From an uncultured Haloferula sp. (lineage in GTDB: Bacteria > Verrucomicrobiota > Verrucomicrobiae > Verrucomicrobiales > Akkermansiaceae): DNA of 5,001 bases. The notes beneath the pieces were generated by a model. It did no database searches, had not been told where the DNA came from, and was given only the letters and a program-made list of their open reading frames with translations. Below, in pieces: positions 1-5,001 of this stretch. Position 1 is the first letter of the stretch. Every line of letters begins with the position of its first letter. The stretch is taken from NCBI GenBank assembly GCA_946481625.1, contig CAMLOZ010000317.1, positions 1-5,001 of the forward strand, given 5' to 3'. A program made the position numbers and the translations under genes.

Positions 1-585
1 CACCAGCAGTGCGCGCGCGCGGGCCACCTCTTGCGGGGTCCAGCGCAGCGTCCGGCTACCGTAGAGCACCGGCACTTCCAGCGTGATCTTGCCCAAGTCC
101 TCCCCGCCCGGTCCGAGAGCATTCAGCACGTGCTGGATCCGCAGGTTCGTCTCCTCATAGGCGGCTGCCGAACCGCTTGCCACGGAACCCAGCCGCCGTG
201 GATCGGCCGATTGCGGCCTGCTGGCCTTGTCGCCGGGCAGGGCGTTGCCACTTGGCAATAACGGGTCCGGCGTCTTCGGCGCGGATGGCCCCGGCGGCAT
301 TGGCGGTGCCGGTTCCATGGCCGCTTCGGCCATCGAGGGGGCAACGCCGGCGGCAATCACCGGTTTGCTCAAATAGAGGCCGAAGAACACGGCGGACAAC
401 ACCGTGCTCGTCACCAGCAACCACGGATAAGCCCGCTGGGTCGCTGCGGCAGGGCTGCGGCGGTTCTGCGCGGGAGCGGTATGGCTGTTCAGCGGCCCCA
501 GTTCCAGCGTCTGGGGCGAAGATACCACCGGAGCCGTCTTTGCAGTGAGCGGGGCGACCTGTGTGGATGTGGGAAGCGGGCGCAT
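1..585 (-). CDS. Bitopic membrane protein with proline-rich linker, unknown function (3' end beyond window)
   Basis: An uninterrupted frame of 195 codons runs off the left edge, so the C terminus is missing. Residues 1-54 are a Pro/Ser/Thr-rich segment with Arg42, Arg43 and Arg51 just before a hydrophobic stretch at about 55-72 (WLLVTSTVLSAVFFGLYL). This predicts a single membrane pass with the N terminus inside. Residues 82-131 are a Pro/Ala-rich linker. From about residue 143 a folded-looking domain begins (YEETNLRIQHVLNAL, then KITLEVPVLYGSRTLRW). The topology (cytoplasmic tail, one helix, Pro-rich linker, periplasmic domain) recalls GspC- or TonB-type proteins, but I see no family motif and this is inference. 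The ATG at 585 lies 4 nt after the preceding stop, with AGGA about 11 nt upstream. In-frame ATGs at 618 and 663 are alternative starts that would overlap the preceding gene. The frame and topology are well supported; the function is unknown. Confidence 0.75.
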   Translation of the reverse strand, partial: MRPLPTSTQVAPLTAKTAPVVSSPQTLELGPLNSHTAPAQNRRSPAAATQRAYPWLLVTSTVLSAVFFGLYLSKPVIAAGVAPSMAEAAMEPAPPMPPGPSAPKTPDPLLPSGNALPGDKASRPQSADPRRLGSVASGSAAAYEETNLRIQHVLNALGPGGEDLGKITLEVPVLYGSRTLRWTPQEVARARALLV

Positions 586-589
586 GAGT

Positions 590-1084
590 TCAAGGATCCT
601 GGTGCTCTGCCCGGGCATCGGCCGCAGGCTGCTTGTCGGTGGCGGGGGGGGCGAGGCGGGCATGAGTGATCACGGTCTGGTCGGAAACTCCGGGAAAAAC
701 CGTCAGCGTCAGCGTATCCCGTGTCAGCCGCAGGTGCTTGTACACCCCGCCGGTATCGCTCGTCGCCTGCACCCCGGGGACCACTTCCAGCGGTCCTCCC
801 GCCGTCATCTGCCGTCCGATCCCGTCGGAGCGGTAGATCTTGAACGCCGACCAACTGTCGTCGTTCTCGGCGGAAGTCGAAATCCGGACCGTCACCCCGT
901 CCGTCTCCACCCGCAGTGGCAGCGGCTTCATCGGGATGTCCACCACCTTCCCGGCTCCCGTGATCTTCACCTGCCGGTGAATCACATAGTCTCCCATCGT
1001 GCTGAATTCCCCGCCAGCCGCCGCTCCGGCACATGCCAGGAAGGCGCTCAGCAAGGCGACGATGGTGGTTCGGCGTTCCTTCAT
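590..1084 (-). CDS. Exported beta-rich hypothetical protein
   Basis: 164 aa, not recognised. The N terminus is a typical Sec signal peptide: charged MKERR, a hydrophobic core at about 8-18, then Ala-rich AGAAA ending near residue 23, a plausible signal peptidase I site before GGEF. Cys18 follows Phe-Leu-Ala, a poor lipobox, so lipoprotein anchoring is possible but less likely. The mature part alternates short beta-prone segments (VVDIPMKPLPLRVE, VTVRIST, SAFKIYRS, LTLTVF), suggesting a small periplasmic or surface beta domain, and ends in an Ala/Pro/Asp-rich tail from about 145. Its ATG overlaps the prepilin stop as ATGA, which predicts translational coupling and a shared role with the pilin gene. 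The tail is encoded across a run of eight C residues on the coding strand (plus-strand G at 644-651). Coding status is likely; function is unknown. Confidence 0.8.
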   Translation of the reverse strand: MKERRTTIVALLSAFLACAGAAAGGEFSTMGDYVIHRQVKITGAGKVVDIPMKPLPLRVETDGVTVRISTSAENDDSWSAFKIYRSDGIGRQMTAGGPLEVVPGVQATSDTGGVYKHLRLTRDTLTLTVFPGVSDQTVITHARLAPPATDKQPAADARAEHQDP

Positions 1085-1503
1085 TCCCCGACGTCCCAGA
1101 GCGAGTCCGTGGTGCTACCGGAGGGATCGTAGCGGCTGCCAGACGTGCCACCGCTCGTGGTCGTCAGGTAAGGGGGCGAAACATTGACCCGCACGTAGAG
1201 CGTCGCATTTTCCGACGAGGTCGAGGTGGGGATGCTGCTCGGCCCGCCCGGCAGATAGGGCAGCAGGGCCGATTGCGTCAGCGAACTCACCGTCGCGGTG
1301 GGGTGGTCCGCCAGATAGGTTTTCTGCGCCGAGTAAACCAACCGCAGCGTCTCCGAGCCGGCACGGCCCAGTTTCCACGTCCGGGCCGATCCCGACACGC
1401 TCATCCCCACGCCCATCAGGGCGATCAGGATGCAGATCACCAGCGAAACCTCGAGGAGCGTGAAACCGCCGCACCGCGAGCTGGATGTGGACGTGGCCTT
1501 CAT
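1081..1503 (-). CDS. Type IV prepilin-like / pseudopilin protein
   Basis: 140 aa. The N terminus carries a class III signal: a short leader with Arg10, then Cys-Gly-Gly followed by FTLLEVSLVICILIALMG. Prepilin peptidase would cut after Gly13, leaving Phe14 at +1 and Glu18 at +5, the hallmark of type IV pilins and T2SS pseudopilins. Residues 14-36 are the hydrophobic half of the N-terminal helix, and the helix continues through about residue 66 (WKLGRAGSETLRLVYSAQKTYLAD). The C-terminal part is Ser/Thr/Gly-rich and ends DSLWDVGE. The size and an Asp-containing terminal loop vaguely recall GspG major pseudopilins, but that assignment is not secure. The frame stays open upstream to 1644, but I chose the ATG at 1503 because it puts the cleavage site 13 residues in, as usual. 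It overlaps the next gene by 4 nt. It would be the fibre subunit moved by the ATPase/platform pair encoded upstream. Confidence 0.9.
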   Translation of the reverse strand: MKATSTSSSRCGGFTLLEVSLVICILIALMGVGMSVSGSARTWKLGRAGSETLRLVYSAQKTYLADHPTATVSSLTQSALLPYLPGGPSSIPTSTSSENATLYVRVNVSPPYLTTTSGGTSGSRYDPSGSTTDSLWDVGE

Positions 1504-1570
1504 GGGACGAGTGGGTGTTATAATGTTTTGGAGCTGTTGAAAAGACGGAAATCCGAAGGATCTGCACGCT
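1504..1570 (-). promoter_or_regulatory. 67-nt intergenic gap upstream of prepilin gene, possible internal promoter
   Basis: This is the only sizeable gap in an otherwise overlapping operon, and it is locally much richer in A/T than its surroundings. On the coding strand it holds CAAAACATTATAACACCC, in which TATAAC could serve as a -10 element. The best -35 candidate, GTCTTT 18 nt upstream, is poor. No clear Shine-Dalgarno sequence precedes the ATG at 1503. An internal promoter giving the pilin gene extra transcription would make sense, since pilin subunits are usually needed in excess, but the motif evidence is weak. Confidence 0.2.
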
Positions 1571-1984
1571 CTAGCTTTTGAAGAGTTCCAGTGCCTCCAC
1601 CACGTTCTTGCGGAGTTCCTCGTTGGCCCACGCCATCTTGGCAACCTGGACGAGGCCGAAGATTCCTGCCGCCGTCATCGAGGCCCAGATCAGCCACCAG
1701 GTGACCGATTTCCCGTTCGGCGCGATCAAGGGCACGTACCACGCCTCGCGGTCCACCACCCGCGTGGTGAACATCTGGTTCGAGTTCCGCAAATTCTCGA
1801 TCAACGTCCCCACCGCCTTGTCGTTGCGGAGGATGAACCGGTGCCGGAACTTCCGCCCGGGGCTGTCCGGGAGTTCCTCGGCGATCGTTCCCGCCGGGAT
1901 GGATTCCGGCAGACGCAGCGTATAGACATGCGTTTCGTAAACGAAGCGCTCGCGCAGGTAGCGGTCGAGTCGGGTGAGTTGCAT
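1571..1984 (-). CDS. Small single-pass membrane protein of the secretion/pilus operon, unknown family
   Basis: 137 aa, not recognised. There is no signal peptide. Residues 1-93 form a hydrophilic, mixed beta-prone domain with many Arg residues (LDRYLRERF, GRKFRHRFILRND). A single hydrophobic segment follows at about 94-115 (SVTWWLIWASMTAAGIFGLV), then a 20-residue charged, helical-looking tail (NEELRKNVVEALELF). Without an export signal, the large N-terminal domain is most simply cytoplasmic, but the charge balance does not settle the topology. The start has AAGG about 2 nt upstream of the ATG, too close to be a good ribosome site, and lies 22 nt after the gspF stop. Its place between platform and pilin genes suggests a structural or regulatory subunit of the same machine, perhaps doing the job of a GspL/M- or PilN/O-type protein. 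That is positional inference only. Confidence 0.8.
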   Translation of the reverse strand: MQLTRLDRYLRERFVYETHVYTLRLPESIPAGTIAEELPDSPGRKFRHRFILRNDKAVGTLIENLRNSNQMFTTRVVDREAWYVPLIAPNGKSVTWWLIWASMTAAGIFGLVQVAKMAWANEELRKNVVEALELFKS

Positions 1985-2006
1985 GGCCTTGAGAGGTTGG
2001 GGAATG

Positions 2007-3143
2007 TCAAATTCCGCTATTCATCATCTTCGGACCCATCAGGAAGATCGGCAGGAAGGTGCCCACGAAAACCGCCGCGATCAGCGCCACCGCCGCAAGC
2101 AGCACGACGAAGCCGATCGATGCCGTGAAGGCCGCCATGTAGTTCTCCGCGTCCTCCTCGTACATCTGCGCGAGCATTTCGAGCTGGTTGTCCAGCGAGG
2201 CGGATTTCTCGCCGATCGAGAGCATGTGCACGACCTGCGAGTCCACCGAGGTATACTTCGCGAATGCCGTGGAAAGCGGCACGCCGGAGTGCTCGTACTT
2301 GTCCGCCGCCTCGCGCAGCTCGTTGTAGAAGGGAGTGCCCTTCACGCTGTTCGCGGAAACCCGGATCGATTTCGCGAGGTTGATGCCGTTCGCGTGCAAC
2401 AGCTTGATCGTCGCCAGGAAGGTCATCTGCCGCAGGCTCAGGATCAGGTTGCGCAGCAACCGCCACTTCGACATCGCCAGCCCCAGGATCAGGTTGCGCA
2501 CCTTCTCCGAGCGCCAGATCGTGATCGCGATACCGATGATCGTCAGCACGACCACCGGCCAGATCGCCTGCGTGGTGTGGGAGACCTTGAACGAGATCGC
2601 CGTCATGCCGTCAGGCTTCGCGCCCACGCCCGAGAGCATCTCTTCCACCTGCGGTACGATCTTCACCTGCGAGACGATGAATGCGCAGATCAAGACCGAG
2701 ATGATCACCGTCGGCATCAGCGTCGCCTTGCGGATCGCCTTGTTGAAGTGCAGTTCGCTCGTGAAACGCCCGGCCAGCGCCTTGAAGGCCTCGTTGAGCT
2801 GGCCGGCATCGCTACCCGCCTGGATCAGGCCGATCACCATGTCGCTGAAACGTCCCGTCCGCCGGAAAGCCTCGTGCACGCTCACCCCCGAATTGATGTC
2901 CTCCCGGATCTTGGTGAGCGTTTCCGCCATGACCTTGTCGTGCAGGCCCTGCGCATAGTACTTCAGCGCATCCGCCGTGTTGATCTGCGCGCGCAGCATC
3001 GAGGCCAGCCCCCGGAAAAGGCCGATCAGGGTCTTCTTGTTGAATTCCTTCGTCTTTCCCGCCTTCAGGAAACCGAAGGACGCCTGGGCCGGCTTTCCGG
3101 CGGCAGGCTTGGCGGCGTTGGCGGTGGCGGCGGCGCTACTCAT
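2007..3143 (-). CDS. gspF: GspF/PilC-family type II secretion / type IV pilus inner-membrane platform protein
   Basis: 378 aa, close to the usual ~400 of the family. GspF/PilC is the polytopic inner-membrane protein on which the assembly ATPase acts. Two tandem T2SSF repeats are visible. The first (about 41-165) contains LIQAGSDAGQLNEAF; the second (about 240-365) contains MLSIGEKSASLDNQLEMLA followed by YEED. These correspond to the family's G-E-x-x-G/S-x-L motif, with the Glu of the first copy replaced (Gly-Ser-Asp). Membrane segments are predicted at about 143-163, 193-210 and 342-368, the standard three-helix layout. Residues 1-30 are an Ala/Pro/Lys-rich stretch in place of the usual N-terminal motif. 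The ATG at 3143 lies inside the end of gspE (8-nt overlap), so translation is probably coupled. The family call is firm; T2SS versus type IV pilus cannot be decided from this gene. Confidence 0.95.
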   Translation of the reverse strand: MSSAAATANAAKPAAGKPAQASFGFLKAGKTKEFNKKTLIGLFRGLASMLRAQINTADALKYYAQGLHDKVMAETLTKIREDINSGVSVHEAFRRTGRFSDMVIGLIQAGSDAGQLNEAFKALAGRFTSELHFNKAIRKATLMPTVIISVLICAFIVSQVKIVPQVEEMLSGVGAKPDGMTAISFKVSHTTQAIWPVVVLTIIGIAITIWRSEKVRNLILGLAMSKWRLLRNLILSLRQMTFLATIKLLHANGINLAKSIRVSANSVKGTPFYNELREAADKYEHSGVPLSTAFAKYTSVDSQVVHMLSIGEKSASLDNQLEMLAQMYEEDAENYMAAFTASIGFVVLLAAVALIAAVFVGTFLPIFLMGPKMMNSGI

Positions 3144-4830
3144 CGGTGTATGTCATGTCGATGACCTTGGACACCGCTTCGATGTCCGTCTTGCCTTCCC
3201 GCAGCAGCCGCAGTCCGCTGCGGCGCAGGTTCGGCAGCTTGCCTTCTTCCTGGATCTTCACTTCCAGGTCGTAAGGCGAGATCTCGCCTTTCGAGAGCAT
3301 GTCCGAGGTCTTCGGGGTGATGGGGATGATTTCGAGAATCGCGGTCCGGCCGCTGTAGCCGGAATTCCGGCACTCCGAGCAACCGCCCTGCTTCGCTTGG
3401 AAGACCGGGATCGTCGCCCAGGACTCGTCGAGGTTGAAGGTCCGGCGGTCGTGTTCGGAGATGCCTTGCTTGGGCTCCTTGCAGTAGGGGCACAGGATCT
3501 TCACCAGGCGCTGGGCGCACGCCGCCTTCAGCGTCTGCGCGATTTTCCAGCGCTCGATCCCGAGCTGTTCGAAGCGCTCGATGATCTGCGAGGCACGCGG
3601 GGTGTGAATCGTCGTGAGCACCTTGTGGCCCGTCACCGCCGCCTCGATCGCGAGTTCCGCCGATTCGAGGTCGCGGACCTCGCCCATCAGGATGATGTCC
3701 GGGTCGCTTCGCATGAAGGACGCGATCATCGGCTTGAATTCCTTCGGGCTCTTCAAGTCGCAGTGCGTGATCCCCGGGACTTCGTCTTCCACCGGGTTTT
3801 CCAGCGTCAGGATGTTCACGTCCGGCCGGTTCAGCTCGCGCAGGATCGCATTCAGCGTCGTCGATTTGCCCGAGCCCGTCGGACCGGACATTACGATGAT
3901 TCCCGCCGGCACCTTCATCACCTTGCCGAGTTCGAACAGCGTCTCCTCGTCGAAGGCCAGCGTGCCCTTGCCCAGCGTCACGTTGATGTTGCTCTTGTCG
4001 AGCAGACGCATCGTGATGTGGTAGCCGCGGTAAGTACGATGCCGCTCGTAGCGGATGTCGATCGGACGGTGGAAATAGGAGATCGTGAAACGTCCCGAGA
4101 TCCCCGGGGCCGTCGCCCGGATTTCCGTCGGCAGCTTCATCAGGTTCAGCAGGAAGGCGTCCAGTCGGTCCTTCAGCTTCATCGGGATCTCGACCTTCTG
4201 GCCGATATCCCCGTCCACGCGGTAGGCGTAGTAGAAAACTTCCTTCTCCACCTTGAAGTGGATGTCCGAGGCGCGCGTTTTCACCGCGTCCGCCATCACC
4301 GTCGCCACGAGCTGGGCCATCGGTTCGGTGTAGTCCGTCGTCACGTCGAAGTCGCGGATCCCCTCGTCGATGTCCTCGACGTCGATCGCCTCCAGCTCCG
4401 ACCGGCTCGGGCCGGAGTTCGTGGCCACCGATTCGATCGCCCGCGCGATCTCGGATGCCAGCGTGACGATCTTGACGATCTCCAGGTCCGGGAAACGCGG
4501 TGCCAGGTACTCGTCCGGCAGCGGGCTCCAGGGATTCGCCACAGCCACCACCAGCTTGTCGCCGGTCACGCACAGCGGGCTGAAGAGCCCGCGCGTGAGG
4601 ACCGTCGGGTCGCAATAGGTGTGCAGCGAACCGTCGCAGAATTCCGCGACTTTCGGGAAGAACGAGAGCCCGTTGATCTTCGCCACCGCGCCCATGAAGC
4701 AGTAGCGCGTCACGCGGTTTGCGACCTGATCGTGCGAAAGCTCGGAGTACTGGGGATCGTGGATCGCCAGCGCCCGCATGATCTGCCCGCTGATCAGCTC
4801 GTTGAAGGACATGCTGTCGTAATCGATCAC
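3136..4830 (-). CDS. gspE: GspE/PilB-family secretion/pilus assembly ATPase
   Basis: 564 aa, full family length. This is the cytoplasmic hexameric ATPase that powers pseudopilus or pilus assembly. An MshEN/GspE N-terminal-like region covers about 1-137 (DKLVVAVANP). The N2 domain begins near 185 (RASDIHFKVE, then RPIDIRYE and MRLLDKS). The motor domain shows Walker A GPTGSGKST at 316-324, an Asp box at 344-348 (Glu-Asn-Pro-Val-Glu, where Glu-Asp-Pro is usual), Walker B DPDIILMGEVRD at 376-387 and a His box TGHKVLTTIHT at 400-410. A zinc tetracysteine follows: Cys447/Cys450 and Cys484/Cys487, 33 residues apart. The tetracysteine argues for GspE/PilB rather than the retraction ATPase PilT. The GTG at 4830 is chosen for its GTGA overlap with the upstream stop; ATG at 4812 (Met7) is the alternative. 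Neither has a clear ribosome site. pilB is an equally fair name. Confidence 0.97.
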   Translation of the reverse strand: MIDYDSMSFNELISGQIMRALAIHDPQYSELSHDQVANRVTRYCFMGAVAKINGLSFFPKVAEFCDGSLHTYCDPTVLTRGLFSPLCVTGDKLVVAVANPWSPLPDEYLAPRFPDLEIVKIVTLASEIARAIESVATNSGPSRSELEAIDVEDIDEGIRDFDVTTDYTEPMAQLVATVMADAVKTRASDIHFKVEKEVFYYAYRVDGDIGQKVEIPMKLKDRLDAFLLNLMKLPTEIRATAPGISGRFTISYFHRPIDIRYERHRTYRGYHITMRLLDKSNINVTLGKGTLAFDEETLFELGKVMKVPAGIIVMSGPTGSGKSTTLNAILRELNRPDVNILTLENPVEDEVPGITHCDLKSPKEFKPMIASFMRSDPDIILMGEVRDLESAELAIEAAVTGHKVLTTIHTPRASQIIERFEQLGIERWKIAQTLKAACAQRLVKILCPYCKEPKQGISEHDRRTFNLDESWATIPVFQAKQGGCSECRNSGYSGRTAILEIIPITPKTSDMLSKGEISPYDLEVKIQEEGKLPNLRRSGLRLLREGKTDIEAVSKVIDMTYTDE

Positions 4831-5001
4831 AGCGCGAAGTGTTTGCGGGTGAGGAAGGCCCAGCTCTCGTAGTCCATCCGGACCGAAGTGACGAAGGGCT
4901 TGATGCCGAAGCGGCGGTCCACGGTTGCCAGGATCTCGTCGGCCATGATGCGGGCCGCCACCGGATTAAGGGCACCCGTGCCGATCGCATCCGTGTCCTC
5001 C
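4827..5001 (-). CDS. C-terminal 57 codons of an unrecognised protein, first gene of the operon in view
   Basis: Only the 3' end is in the window. It is an open frame of 57 codons entering from the right edge and ending in TGA at 4829-4827. Visible pieces include GTGALNPVAARIMADEIL, TVDRRFGIKPFVTSVRMDY and the final WAFLTRKHFAL. Codon use is GC-rich in the third position, as in the following genes. The stop overlaps the GTG of the gspE-like gene by 4 nt, so it is almost certainly cotranscribed and coupled with it. I do not recognise the family. No membrane segment or metal-binding motif is seen in this tail. Position suggests another component or regulator of the machine. Confidence 0.75.
   Translation of the reverse strand, partial: EDTDAIGTGALNPVAARIMADEILATVDRRFGIKPFVTSVRMDYESWAFLTRKHFAL

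Noticed and set aside
9..23. GC dinucleotide run near the left edge
   Set aside because: It encodes an Ala-Arg repeat in an open frame (VARARALL) and is explained by codon bias; too short to call a functional repeat.
489..1151. 220-codon minus-strand frame across the exported protein and the start of the bitopic protein
   Set aside because: The overlapping frames encode a proper signal peptide and a membrane helix with tight gene junctions. This frame has only Arg/Pro/Gly-rich sequence.
1550..1562. Small inverted repeat (ATCC-TTC-GGAT) after the 137-aa gene, considered as a terminator
   Set aside because: The stem is only 4-6 bp, with no strong U tract, and the downstream genes continue in the same direction.
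1504..1644. N-terminal extension of the prepilin frame to the ATG at 1644
   Set aside because: It would put 47 extra residues before the leader and run into the upstream gene. The ATG at 1503 gives a normal 13-residue prepilin leader.
1974..3164. 396-codon plus-strand open frame opposite the gspF-like gene
   Set aside because: Extreme Arg/His/Asp composition with no hydrophobic segments or motifs; a shadow of the platform gene.
2977..4872. 631-codon plus-strand open frame opposite the gspE-like gene
   Set aside because: It is antisense to an ATPase with intact motifs. The product is Arg/His/Asp/Val-rich with no domain, as expected from the complement of a GC3-biased gene.
3140..4990. 616-codon minus-strand frame offset from the gspE-like gene
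   Set aside because: Same strand but a different frame; it lacks all ATPase motifs and is rich in Arg, Gly and Pro. The frame at 3136-4830 carries every conserved box.

Overview
The window is a GC-rich, gene-dense bacterial segment. Every supported gene lies on the minus strand, so transcription runs from position 5001 towards position 1. The genes form one tightly packed operon built around a type II secretion / type IV pilus-type machine. Its core is a GspE/PilB-family assembly ATPase, a GspF/PilC-family inner-membrane platform protein and a type IV prepilin-like protein. I infer a diderm with SD-poor, strongly GC-biased genes. The style (divergent E/F/pilin genes flanked by small proteins I do not recognise) fits Verrucomicrobiota or another PVC-group bacterium, but this is a guess and not a sequence-based placement.

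Layout in transcription order: (1) the last 57 codons of an unrecognised protein (4827-5001). (2) gspE-like ATPase (3136-4830), whose GTG start shares a GTGA overlap with the previous stop. (3) gspF-like platform gene (2007-3143), overlapping gspE by 8 nt. (4) A 137-aa protein with one membrane segment near its C terminus (1571-1984), 22 nt downstream. (5) A prepilin-like gene (1081-1503), after the only real intergenic gap (67 nt). (6) A 164-aa exported, beta-rich protein of unknown function (590-1084), joined to the prepilin gene by an ATGA overlap. (7) A bitopic membrane protein with a proline-rich linker (1-585), which starts 4 nt after the previous stop and runs off the left edge.

How the genes may work together: the ATPase would drive the F-type platform protein to extract or insert prepilin subunits. 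The prepilin carries a canonical prepilin-peptidase site. The small membrane protein, the exported protein and the bitopic protein occupy the places where a classical system would carry other pseudopilins and GspC/L/M- or PilN/O/P-type alignment proteins. I cannot match them to those families by eye. The most interesting aspect is therefore a familiar E-F-pilin engine with an unfamiliar set of accessory subunits. No RNA genes, CRISPR arrays, insertion sequences or convincing terminators were seen. Long plus-strand open frames opposite gspE and gspF are composition shadows.
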